Positions 37,393-46,243 of a stretch of DNA of 64,000 bases are shown in pieces. Position numbers and translations under genes: made by a program. The notes under the pieces are model-generated. The model did not search any database and was not told where the DNA came from. It worked only from the letters and a program-made list of their open reading frames with translations. Each line of letters opens with the position of its first letter. The stretch's first letter is position 1. Source of the DNA: Francisella frigiditurris (GTDB taxonomy: Bacteria; Pseudomonadota; Gammaproteobacteria; Francisellales; Francisellaceae); assembly GCF_001880225.1 (NCBI RefSeq), contig NZ_CP009654.1, positions 1,548,501 through 1,612,500 on the forward strand, given 5' to 3'.

Positions 37393-38112
37393 ATGAATGA
37401 AAATAGCTTTAAAAATCTCTTTGCTGGTTTTTTTGTATTATTCATGCTTTTTGTAATGATATTTATAGGCTTCTCTTTATCAGGCGGCTTTAAACAACAA
37501 CCAACAACAACCTATGTCGCAAACTTTAAATCTATAGCAGGTTTAAATGATGGATCAGTAGTATCTTATAAAGGCTTTAAAGTTGGTAAAGTTAGCAAAA
37601 TTGAAATAAATCCTAAAAATCCAAAACTTGTAAGTGTTTTTATGCAAATAAATAATGATATTACAATCTATCAACAGACTGTTGCAACACTTCAAGCTGT
37701 TGGAATAACTGGTCAGTCTCAAGTAGAGTTATCTTTAAAAATAGACAAACATGAAAAAGCCTTAGAACCTATTCAAGTTATGCCAAATAGCGTGCCTGAA
37801 ATAGCGACTATGCCTTCTCAATTTGATAGTATTATGCAAAATGTAAATGGCATATCAAACTCTTTAAATGAAATGGCATCTAAGTTTAATAGTATGATGT
37901 CTGAAGATAATATGGGAGCATTTAATAATTTAATAGATAGTACAAACATACTCCTTTATAACCTAAGTAACTCATCTATCTACTTTAATAAAACACTTAT
38001 GGACATGAATGAGACTATGGTAGATATGCAAGAAACAATCGTTAGATTAAATGGTGTTCTTCAACTACTAGAATATGATCCATCAATAATTGTTAGAGGC
38101 GTTAAACATTAA
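37393..38112 (+). CDS. mlaD: MlaD-type MCE-domain protein
   Basis: A 239-residue protein with one N-terminal membrane helix (about 10-32) and a periplasmic MCE domain (about 38-120, with GLNDGSVVSYKGFKVGKV and VGITGQSQVEL). A helical tail (about 150-230) rich in Met, Asn and Asp follows. MCE proteins form hexameric rings that carry lipid across the periplasm, so the longer helical tail could extend the channel or bind the auxiliary protein. AAGGAG precedes the ATG, 15 nt after the ATPase gene. Confidence 0.93.
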   Translation: MNENSFKNLFAGFFVLFMLFVMIFIGFSLSGGFKQQPTTTYVANFKSIAGLNDGSVVSYKGFKVGKVSKIEINPKNPKLVSVFMQINNDITIYQQTVATLQAVGITGQSQVELSLKIDKHEKALEPIQVMPNSVPEIATMPSQFDSIMQNVNGISNSLNEMASKFNSMMSEDNMGAFNNLIDSTNILLYNLSNSSIYFNKTLMDMNETMVDMQETIVRLNGVLQLLEYDPSIIVRGVKH

Positions 38113-38127
38113 AAAGAGAACATTATT

Positions 38128-38847
38128 ATGAAAAAATATATATTACTAAGTATAGCTATATTAACAATTCCTTTTAAAGCTTTTGCTTTTTCAATATTTG
38201 ATGGGCCAATTACCGTACCTACTGAGAAAGCTTATGTGTTACATCAACATAGAGGAGATAGTGGGCTTCCAAACATTGGTGAAGCTGATGTTAATACAAC
38301 TTTGTTAGTTTATAGCATTCAAGCTCAAGCTGTAAAATCTACTGATATGTTTTACATAAAAGACAATCAAATACATCAATTTGAAAATAGTGCATGGGCT
38401 GTTCCAATAAGTAAAATGCTTACTGTAGCCTTATTTGAATACATCTTAAATACAAATGCAGTTACTCGACTTGCATTTCAAGATATAAATATACGTCAAG
38501 ACTTTACTTTATCTGGTACGACCCCGTATGGACCTATTCTAAACTTAGATACACATAAGTTTTATTTCTATATAACTTTCTATTTAACTAATGAAAAAAC
38601 TAAAAAAACTCTAATTAAAACAATAAAGTTTGAGAAAAGTGACATTGGTGATAATATAACTGCTGATCAATACGTTGATTTAACCAATATAGCTATTAAT
38701 GACATATTTGCTCAATTAAGACCATGGTTAATAGAACATTTAAAAATTGAAAAGAACAAAAAAGCCCCTCCTTCTTTATTATCTTCTTTAAAAATAACTA
38801 GCAATAAATCCAATAACTCCTCCAAAGATACCTCCCCAGACAACTAA
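38128..38847 (+). CDS. ABC-type transport auxiliary protein, PqiC/YmbA-like, not lipidated
   Basis: A 239-residue exported protein with a signal peptide (MKKYILLSIAILTIPFKAFA, cleavage after AFA at about 20). The domain resembles the auxiliary lipoprotein family found next to MCE transporters (PqiC/YmbA). Its place as fourth gene, 15 nt after mlaD, supports this. The family normally carries a lipobox Cys for outer-membrane anchoring; none exists here. The last 25 residues are Ser/Asn/Lys-rich and overlap the convergent DUF445 gene by 60 bp. The family assignment is moderate. Confidence 0.72.
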   Translation: MKKYILLSIAILTIPFKAFAFSIFDGPITVPTEKAYVLHQHRGDSGLPNIGEADVNTTLLVYSIQAQAVKSTDMFYIKDNQIHQFENSAWAVPISKMLTVALFEYILNTNAVTRLAFQDINIRQDFTLSGTTPYGPILNLDTHKFYFYITFYLTNEKTKKTLIKTIKFEKSDIGDNITADQYVDLTNIAINDIFAQLRPWLIEHLKIEKNKKAPPSLLSSLKITSNKSNNSSKDTSPDN

Positions 38848-39471
38848 CCAAGCTAAATGCTCTCTAATTATTTGTTGAATAATATCTTTTACCATTTTAG
38901 GAGTTAACTCATCCAATCTAGAATTTACAATACTTTCTATTTTCTCCTTAGCCATACTAGAAATACTTAAATTATCAAAATGTACATTTTTCAAAAGATC
39001 ACTAATCATTTTATCTATTTTCTCTATAAACTTTTCTCTTAAACTCTCCAGTCCTGTTCTCCCACCTAAAAACATATCTATCATTGAGCCATAACTACTA
39101 GACATTATTGCATCAATAAAGCTATCAAAAATTTTATTATAATCTAACTTTTTAACTAAGGTCTCTTTTAGTATAGGCTCCATATCTGAAGTGCTTAGAA
39201 ACTTTTCTATATTTTTTTCAGAAAAAAACTGATGCATTATCATATTTTTTATAGCTCTTTTAAAGTTTTCAAATTTGTTAGGAATTATTCCAGAACCATA
39301 AACAAACGGAATTTTTTCGAATAACATATATATTGCTATCCAATTTGTGATAGCTCCAGACAACGCATAAAAACCTACAGATTTTATTTGTTGATTGCCC
39401 ATATATACACCAATCACTGCTAAAAGTAGTGCAATTAAATTAGTTAAAAAACTTTTATTTATAGAAAACAT
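38788..39471 (-). CDS. DUF445 family membrane protein
   Basis: A 227-residue protein with N-terminal membrane helices (about 8-55), a long amphipathic helical middle (about 65-205) and a C-terminal Gly/Trp-rich membrane segment (LAWLVVWGGIFGGVIGF). The motif SGAITNWIAIYMLFEKIP near residues 38-55 and the C-terminal segment are DUF445 hallmarks. The function is unknown. The last 20 codons lie antisense to the tail of the MCE auxiliary gene. It is convergent with that operon and divergent from rsmE (79-nt gap). Confidence 0.82.
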   Translation of the reverse strand: MFSINKSFLTNLIALLLAVIGVYMGNQQIKSVGFYALSGAITNWIAIYMLFEKIPFVYGSGIIPNKFENFKRAIKNMIMHQFFSEKNIEKFLSTSDMEPILKETLVKKLDYNKIFDSFIDAIMSSSYGSMIDMFLGGRTGLESLREKFIEKIDKMISDLLKNVHFDNLSISSMAKEKIESIVNSRLDELTPKMVKDIIQQIIREHLAWLVVWGGIFGGVIGFIASYF

Positions 39472-39550
39472 CTCCGACCTTCTTCTCTACTCTATTAAAT
39501 TTTTATATATTATATAATAGTAAAATATTTAGATTAATTAAAAATATCTA

Positions 39551-40285
39551 ATGAGAACAATTCGTGGTTTTTTTCCTGAAATTAACAAATCTCTTATAGA
39601 AACTGAGATATCAGGAGAATATTATAATTATTTTAAAAATGTTCTAAGGTTAAAAAAAGGCGATTTAATAAACCTTTTTAATAACAAAGATAGCTTAGAA
39701 TATATTACTAAAATAAATAACATTTCAAATAAACACTTAACAATCAACATCATTGACTCTATAAAGATTGAAAAAGAAAATAATTACAATATAAATCTAT
39801 ATCAATCAATTATTAAAAATGAGAATTTTGATTTAGTTGTTCAAAAAGCTACAGAGCTAGGAGTTAATAATATAATTCCTATAGTAACTGATCGAACCAA
39901 TCATAAGTTTGACCATAAACATTTTGATAAAAAAATTGATAGATGGCAGAAAATTGCTATTAATGCTTCTGAACAATGTGGTAGAGTATTTATACCCAAA
40001 ATACACGACATTATAAACTTATTTGGAATAAATTTTACTGATGCTTTAAATATAGTCTTATGTCCATACACTAAAAATAAAGAAAATAGCATAGAATTAA
40101 ATATCACATCTAACAATAACTTTAACATTTTTATAGGACCTGAAGGCGGTTTTACTGATGAAGAAGTTAAGTTCATAAACAGCCAAAACAATAGTCTAAC
40201 CATGAATTTAGGTGATAGAATTTTAAAATCAGAAACAGCTCACATAAGTTTAATTTCTATAATAAACTTTCTAAAACAAAAATAG
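39551..40285 (+). CDS. rsmE: 16S rRNA m3U1498 methyltransferase
   Basis: SPOUT methyltransferase that methylates U1498 of 16S rRNA in the assembled small subunit. It is 244 residues with an N-terminal PUA-like domain and the C-terminal knot motifs SEQCGR, FIGPEGGFTDEE and LGDRILKSETA. All are diagnostic for RsmE. It is flanked by a divergent DUF445 gene and a peptide transporter on the same strand 82 nt away. Confidence 0.94.
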   Translation: MRTIRGFFPEINKSLIETEISGEYYNYFKNVLRLKKGDLINLFNNKDSLEYITKINNISNKHLTINIIDSIKIEKENNYNINLYQSIIKNENFDLVVQKATELGVNNIIPIVTDRTNHKFDHKHFDKKIDRWQKIAINASEQCGRVFIPKIHDIINLFGINFTDALNIVLCPYTKNKENSIELNITSNNNFNIFIGPEGGFTDEEVKFINSQNNSLTMNLGDRILKSETAHISLISIINFLKQK

Positions 40286-40367
40286 CTATTATTTATCAAT
40301 AAAATTGCATACAGCTTTTTTAAGTGCTTTAATTTATAGTTAGTGATATTTTTTATGAGACAATCTC

Positions 40368-41822
40368 ATGCAACAAAGAAAAACTTTATCGGCTCCCTTT
40401 TGGATTGTTTGGACAATAGAATTTTGGGAAAGATTTGGATTCTACGGCTTCCAAGCTATTATTTCACTATACTTTACCCGTAAACTTGGAATTAGTGAAA
40501 AAGAAACTATCTTTTTAATGGGATCAATGTTTGCTTTTACATATGGTTTTGTTTGGGTTGGTGGTTATTTAGGTGACAAAGTACTTGGTGCCAAAAGAAG
40601 TGTTGTGCTTGGGTCTGCTATACTTGCCATTTCTTATTGTTCTTTTAGTTTTGCAAGTCACAGCACTATTTATTACACATTAGCAGGGATAATTATTGGT
40701 AATGCTATATTTAAAGCTAACCCTTCTTCATTAATATCAAAGATGTTTGAAAAAGGCGATTCTCGCTTAGATGGAGCTATGACTCTCTACTATATGGCTA
40801 TAAATATAGGGTCTTTATTTTCAATGAGTATAACACCAATAATTTCCGAAGTTTGGGGATACAAATATGCCTTTACTGTTTGTGGAATAGGTCTTATTAC
40901 AGGACTTGTTGCATTTTTTCTTTTTTATGGAAAAATGAAAACTCTATATACTGATGCTGGAAGTAAACCTCTAAATAAAACAAATCTTGTTTACACTCTA
41001 GCTGGCGCTTTAGTTGCTCTTCTAATAATTGCCAATATATTGCCGAACACTAAATTATGTATAAGCTTAACAGCTATTGTAGTAATTATTGCTACTACCT
41101 ACTTCTTATATATAGCATTTTCTTCAAACAGTTATGAGAGAAATAGAATGCTTGTGGCTCTAGTTCTTATAATCCAAGCTATAATATTCTTTGCTTTATA
41201 TTTTCAGATGCCTACTACACTTACTTTTTTTGCTGTACATAATGTAGAAATGACTATTTTTGGATGGGATGTACCCGCAGCACAATATCAAATGCTAAAT
41301 CCTTTCTGGATTGTACTACTATCACCTTTATTGACTATAATATATAGAAAAATCAATTCCAGCCACGCTAGTAAATTCTGCTTTGGAATGGCTATGATGT
41401 TAGTTTCATATGCCACTCTTTATATAACGAAATATTTTGCAGTAAATGGAATGGTATCTGGCTGGTGGTTAGTAGCATCATACGCAACATCATCACTAGG
41501 GGAACTTCTAATTTCAGGACTTGGATTAGCAATGGTAGCTGAACTCTGCCCTGCTGCTTTTTCTGGTTTTGTTATGGGGTTCTGGTTTATTTCTAGCATG
41601 ATCGCGTCATATCTTGCCTCTTACATAGGGTCTTTTATTGCTGTTCCTGAGGGTGATACTTTAACAGCTAAACAAAGCTTAGATACATATACCCATGTAT
41701 TTGGAGTAATATCTCTTGCCCTAATAATAACGACTATAATAATGGTTATTTTAATCCCAACATTGAATAAATACATTAAAGGTCTACACACAATCGAAGA
41801 TCATAAAATGGACAATGTTTAA
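40368..41822 (+). CDS. POT family proton-dependent oligopeptide transporter
   Basis: A 484-residue inner-membrane protein with about fourteen helices. The family motif ExxERFGFYG is at residues 18-27 (Glu18, Glu21, Arg22), and GGYLGDKVLGAKRS follows. Proteins of this group (DtpA to DtpD in E. coli) import di- and tripeptides with protons. Intracellular bacteria commonly use peptide uptake as an amino-acid source. An ATG at 40355 is out of frame; ATG 40368 is used. fadD follows after 67 nt. Confidence 0.92.
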   Translation: MQQRKTLSAPFWIVWTIEFWERFGFYGFQAIISLYFTRKLGISEKETIFLMGSMFAFTYGFVWVGGYLGDKVLGAKRSVVLGSAILAISYCSFSFASHSTIYYTLAGIIIGNAIFKANPSSLISKMFEKGDSRLDGAMTLYYMAINIGSLFSMSITPIISEVWGYKYAFTVCGIGLITGLVAFFLFYGKMKTLYTDAGSKPLNKTNLVYTLAGALVALLIIANILPNTKLCISLTAIVVIIATTYFLYIAFSSNSYERNRMLVALVLIIQAIIFFALYFQMPTTLTFFAVHNVEMTIFGWDVPAAQYQMLNPFWIVLLSPLLTIIYRKINSSHASKFCFGMAMMLVSYATLYITKYFAVNGMVSGWWLVASYATSSLGELLISGLGLAMVAELCPAAFSGFVMGFWFISSMIASYLASYIGSFIAVPEGDTLTAKQSLDTYTHVFGVISLALIITTIIMVILIPTLNKYIKGLHTIEDHKMDNV

Positions 41823-41889
41823 TCAAAGTTATAAAAAAATTTTCTTTTTTTGTTAAAATATAACCACATATATATTTGATATTATTTTT

Positions 41890-43587
41890 ATGACAACGTT
41901 CTCAAGAGAAACATGGCTAAATAACTACCCTGAATATACTCCTCATAAAATAGAGAAAAACTACCAGACTTTATTAGACTTATATGATGAAGCAATTTCT
42001 CAATACTCTAATAGAATAGCTGCCACATGTCACTCTGAAGAATTTTCTTTTAAAGCGATTAATAAACTGTCATCAAAATTAGCTAGCTATTTACAAAATG
42101 AATTAAATATCCAAAAAGGTGATAGAGTAGCTATAGTCTTACCTAACTGTATACAATTTATAGTTAGCCTTTTCGCATGCGTTAAAATTGGAGCTGTTTT
42201 TGTAAATACAAATCCTCTCTATACTGCTGAAGAGCTTAAAGCTATATTTAATAATTGTAATGTTAAATGTGCTATCGTTATGGACATGTTTGCTAATCAT
42301 ATACAAAAAGCTAAAGATGATATTCCTTCTTTAGAGCATACTATTGTAACGAATATCGCAGACTTATATTCATTCCCTAAAAAACAAATCATTGGTCTTG
42401 TATCAAAACATCTAATTAAAAATAAACCTAATTATGATAAAAGCCAATTCATAACTTTCTCAAAAGCTCTTTCAGGTAAAGAAAACAAATATCTAAAACC
42501 TAATATATCTAAAGAAGATATCTTATGTCTACAATATTCTAGTGGTACAACAGGAACTCCTAAGGGTGCAGTATTAACTCATGATAATTTAGTATCTAAT
42601 ATTAAACAAGTTTGGGCATGGGTTAATGGTGATTTAGACCTTTACTCACAAGTTGTTATAACAGCACTACCTTTGTATCATATATTTTCACTGAGTGCTA
42701 ATCTATTATGTTTCTTCTTTGCTGGTGCAAAGAATATCCTTATCCCTAATGCTAGAGACATAAAAGATCTAATAAAAACGATGTCTAAAAATGAGTTTAC
42801 TATTTTTAATGGCCTTAATACTTTATATATGGCCTTATTAGACCATCCTAATTTTGACAAAATAAACAAATCAAAATATAAATATTCCTTAAGTGGCGGA
42901 ATGCCAATATCTAGGAAGATCTATTTAAAATGGCTAGATAGAACAGGTGTTGAACTTAAAGAAGGATATGGAATGACCGAAATGTCTCCTGCCATTTCAT
43001 TAAATAAGTTTAATGAGTCAGAGTTCGACTACTTTGGAACATGCGGTTACCCAATTCCAAATACTGAACTAAGTATAAGAGATATAAAAACTTTTGAAGA
43101 AATACATAACTGTTATGATGAAGGTGAGATTTGGTTAAAAGGTCCGCAACAATGTCAAGGTTTCTGGAATGATGATGAAAACAATAGGCTCTACTTCACA
43201 GATGATGGCTGGTTAAAAACCGGAGATATTGGATATATAGATAAAAAAGGCCGTCTTACTATTACAGATAGATTAAAGAATATGATTATAGTTTCTGGCT
43301 TTAACGTCTATCCTAGAGAAGTTGAGCTTTGTATATCTAAACTTAAAGATATACGAGAGGTTGCTGTTACAGGAATTCCTTCCAAAACATCTGGTGAAAG
43401 AGCTATTGCTTTTATTTCTTTAACTCAAGGATCTAAGCTATCAGAGCAAGATATAATTAATCATTGTAAAGAAAGACTTGCAAGCTATAAAGTTCCTAAA
43501 ACTTGTATTTTAATTGAAACATTACCAAAAAATAATACTGGTAAAATTGATATTAAAAAATTAAAAGCTGACTTTTTAAGCAAATAA
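41890..43587 (+). CDS. fadD: Long-chain fatty acid-CoA ligase
   Basis: Activates fatty acids as acyl-adenylates and then acyl-CoA. It is 565 residues, matching FadD. The AMP-binding loop YSSGTTGTPKGAVLTH, the GYGMTEMSP motif, TGDIGYIDKKGRL and the FACS-type DRLKNMIIVSGFNVYP segment are all present, and the C-terminal NNTGKID holds the adenylation Lys. It may support degradation or recycling of host or self lipids. It is a single gene between the peptide transporter and emrB. Confidence 0.93.
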   Translation: MTTFSRETWLNNYPEYTPHKIEKNYQTLLDLYDEAISQYSNRIAATCHSEEFSFKAINKLSSKLASYLQNELNIQKGDRVAIVLPNCIQFIVSLFACVKIGAVFVNTNPLYTAEELKAIFNNCNVKCAIVMDMFANHIQKAKDDIPSLEHTIVTNIADLYSFPKKQIIGLVSKHLIKNKPNYDKSQFITFSKALSGKENKYLKPNISKEDILCLQYSSGTTGTPKGAVLTHDNLVSNIKQVWAWVNGDLDLYSQVVITALPLYHIFSLSANLLCFFFAGAKNILIPNARDIKDLIKTMSKNEFTIFNGLNTLYMALLDHPNFDKINKSKYKYSLSGGMPISRKIYLKWLDRTGVELKEGYGMTEMSPAISLNKFNESEFDYFGTCGYPIPNTELSIRDIKTFEEIHNCYDEGEIWLKGPQQCQGFWNDDENNRLYFTDDGWLKTGDIGYIDKKGRLTITDRLKNMIIVSGFNVYPREVELCISKLKDIREVAVTGIPSKTSGERAIAFISLTQGSKLSEQDIINHCKERLASYKVPKTCILIETLPKNNTGKIDIKKLKADFLSK

Positions 43588-43615
43588 ATATCGGGGTTAT
43601 AAATAATTTAAAACG

Positions 43616-43624
43616 TGTTATAAT
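43616..43624 (+). promoter_or_regulatory. Extended -10 promoter candidate for emrB-emrA-OMF
   Basis: TGT followed directly by TATAAT (43619-43624) makes a perfect extended -10 element, 36 nt before the emrB ATG. No convincing -35 box lies upstream, which is acceptable for extended -10 promoters. It would drive the three-gene efflux operon. Confidence 0.45.
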
Positions 43625-43659
43625 GCATAACTAATTTTCTATCCTCATTCTTTTGATAA

Positions 43660-45195
43660 ATGCAAGAAACAGAGATAAAAAGCCCCGAAAACTTTTGGAC
43701 TCAAAAAAAAACCATCATCGCTCTAGCGATTAGTTTATTAGCTCTTGCTGAAATTGTAGATTTAACTATTGTTGCTGTTGCAATACCTCAAATAATGGGT
43801 GCTGTTGGCGCTAATATCGAAACCATTGCCGATGTTACAACTATATATATTGTAGCAGCTGCCATTTGTATTTTACTTTCAGGTCTTGTAATTGAAAAAT
43901 ATGGGATGAAGCGTGTCGCTCTTGTTTCTGCCATTATTTTTGGAGTTTCTTCTGCTCTTTGTGGCATATCAACATCTTTAACTGAAATGATTATTTTCAG
44001 AGGGTTACAGGGTATAGGAGGAGCTTTCCTTCCATCTCTAGCCCAAGCATATATATCCACAAATTTTAAGAAAGATGAATTCAATAAAATGATGGCTGTA
44101 TATAGTATGGTTATAGTAATGGGTCCCATATTAGGACCAGTACTTGGTGGGGCTATAACTGAAAATATGTCTTGGCGTTGGATATTTTATGTAAATGTCC
44201 CTATTTGTTTAGTAGCTGGAATCATGATTTTTATTATGATGGACAATACAAAAATCAAAAATATAAAAATTGATTATATTAGTTTTGGTTTTATGGCTAT
44301 TGGAATTGGCTGTCTAGAGCTTTTTGTTGATAATGGCAACACAAATGGCTGGTTTGACTCTATTGAAATAATCATTCTTCTAGCAATAGCCATAATTGGA
44401 ATAGGTTTTTTCTTATGGCGCGGAATCACATATTCATCTGTTATCAAACTAAGTATATTTAAAAATCTAAACTTTGTTATAGCTTCATTTTTATGTTTTA
44501 CCTTTGTATTACTTTTTTCTGCTGCTATGGCATATTTACCAACTATGTTGCAGCAAATATACAACTATCCCGTTGATTTAGCAGGTTATATTACTGCTCC
44601 ACGAGGAGTCGCTGCCGCAGCTACAGCCATAGTAGCTCAAGGATTTTTAATTAAAAGAATTGGTTGTCGTACTACAATGAGTTCAGGAATGGTGATTTTT
44701 GCTATTTCATCATTTATGCAAGCACATTTCTCTAATGTTCCGAGTGAATTTCATATTCTGACAACAACAATGCTACAAGGCGTTGGGATGATGTTATTTT
44801 TTATACCTTTAATGCAAATGGTAACTGTTGGCATTAAAGAGGAAGATATGGGAGACATGTCTGGAGCTTTTAACTTCTTTAGAAACTTTGGTGGTTCGGT
44901 AGGAACAGCTTTTGTAGCAACAATAATTTCTAGAGCTCAACAAGTAAATTTTCAAGAAGTAGGAAATAGCATTTCTGCCTTAAGTCCAAACTTCCAAGCT
45001 TGGTCACAAAGCTCCCCATTCAACGATTTAACAACTCAAGTTGCTATGGCTCAACAACAAGTTTTATTCCAAAGTAGCTTAATGAGTTATTTAGACTCCT
45101 TTTATATTGTAGGTTTAGCTAGTCTAGGATTAGCAGTTTTCCCATTTTTTTTAAAAGAGCCTCCTAAAGATGCTCCGGCTGTGATGGGACATTAA
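43660..45195 (+). CDS. emrB: EmrB/QacA-type MFS drug efflux transporter
   Basis: A 511-residue DHA2-family proton antiporter with about fourteen helices. Motif A (LVIEKYGMKRVALV), motif C (MGPILGPVLGGAI) and the family RGLQGIGGAFLP segment are visible. Together with the downstream membrane fusion protein and outer-membrane factor it forms a tripartite pump that exports drugs or toxic compounds from the inner membrane to outside. The next gene begins 34 nt after the stop. Confidence 0.93.
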   Translation: MQETEIKSPENFWTQKKTIIALAISLLALAEIVDLTIVAVAIPQIMGAVGANIETIADVTTIYIVAAAICILLSGLVIEKYGMKRVALVSAIIFGVSSALCGISTSLTEMIIFRGLQGIGGAFLPSLAQAYISTNFKKDEFNKMMAVYSMVIVMGPILGPVLGGAITENMSWRWIFYVNVPICLVAGIMIFIMMDNTKIKNIKIDYISFGFMAIGIGCLELFVDNGNTNGWFDSIEIIILLAIAIIGIGFFLWRGITYSSVIKLSIFKNLNFVIASFLCFTFVLLFSAAMAYLPTMLQQIYNYPVDLAGYITAPRGVAAAATAIVAQGFLIKRIGCRTTMSSGMVIFAISSFMQAHFSNVPSEFHILTTTMLQGVGMMLFFIPLMQMVTVGIKEEDMGDMSGAFNFFRNFGGSVGTAFVATIISRAQQVNFQEVGNSISALSPNFQAWSQSSPFNDLTTQVAMAQQQVLFQSSLMSYLDSFYIVGLASLGLAVFPFFLKEPPKDAPAVMGH

Positions 45196-45229
45196 AATTG
45201 TGTTAGTTTTTATTTAAAAAGGTTTTGAA

Positions 45230-46234
45230 ATGTCTGAAGAAGAAAATAAAGAACTGAAACAAAATAAGTTTTCACCAAAAAAAATTGCTATTGGATTAGG
45301 AATAATAGCAGTTACTTTCCTAGGAATTTATGGATATTACTTATATAACAAAATATATCCAAGCACTGATAATGCTTATGTAGATGCTGATATAATAAAC
45401 ATCTCTGCAAAAGTGGGCGGTTATATAGATACTGTATATGTTAAAAATAACTCTTATGTTCATAAAGGAGATAAACTCTTACAAATCGATCGATCTAATT
45501 ATGAGCTTCAAGTTGCTCAAGCAACAGCAACTTTAGAGGAAGCTAGAGGACAATTAGAAGCTGCAAAAGAGCAAATATCTATAGCTAGTTATAATCTTGC
45601 TAAAGCTGAATCCAGCTTAGAAATGGCATCTCATATGGCTACTCGTTACAATGAGCTATTTAAAGAAGGTGCTGGTTCACAACAAGATGCCCAAAAATAT
45701 ACAGACCAAAAAACTCAAGCTTTAAAAGCTGTAGAACAAGCTAAATCTTCATTAAAGCAAGCAGGTATTCAAGCTACCATAGCAAAAGCACAGGTTGATG
45801 CTGCTAGTGTTGGTCTAAGCAATGCAAAACTAAATTTAAGCTATACTAGCTTAACAGCTCCGGCTGATGGATTTATTTCAAACTTAAAAATTTACTCTGG
45901 ACAATTAATTGCTCCTGGTCAACCATTATTCGGATTTATTGATGATAAAAAATGGTGGGTAAATGCTAACTTTAAAGAAACAGACATAGCAAGAATAAAA
46001 CCTGGCCAAAAAGTATCTGTTAAATTAGATATGTATAGCCATACTTATACAGGTACTGTTGATAGCTTAAGTTATGCTACTGGCTCTGTTTTCTCTTTAT
46101 TACCAGCAGAAAATGCAACAGGTAACTGGGTTAAAGTAACACAGCGATTCCCTATAAAAATAATATTAGAAGATAGTCAAAAATATCCTCTAAGAGTTGG
46201 TGCTAGTGCTACAGTTAAAGTTGATACAATTTAA
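45230..46234 (+). CDS. emrA: EmrA-type membrane fusion protein
   Basis: A 334-residue HlyD-family adaptor: a cytoplasmic tail, one membrane helix (about 20-42), a lipoyl half-motif (SAKVGGYIDTVYVKNNSYVHKGD), a long alpha-hairpin (about 85-190) and a closing lipoyl/beta-barrel part (SLTAPADGFISNLKIYSGQ). AAAAGG precedes the ATG. It bridges EmrB and the outer-membrane factor. From memory, F. tularensis EmrA1 mutants are attenuated and sensitive to oxidants, and this gene looks like its counterpart. Confidence 0.93.
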   Translation: MSEEENKELKQNKFSPKKIAIGLGIIAVTFLGIYGYYLYNKIYPSTDNAYVDADIINISAKVGGYIDTVYVKNNSYVHKGDKLLQIDRSNYELQVAQATATLEEARGQLEAAKEQISIASYNLAKAESSLEMASHMATRYNELFKEGAGSQQDAQKYTDQKTQALKAVEQAKSSLKQAGIQATIAKAQVDAASVGLSNAKLNLSYTSLTAPADGFISNLKIYSGQLIAPGQPLFGFIDDKKWWVNANFKETDIARIKPGQKVSVKLDMYSHTYTGTVDSLSYATGSVFSLLPAENATGNWVKVTQRFPIKIILEDSQKYPLRVGASATVKVDTI

Positions 46235-46243
46235 AGGTATTAA

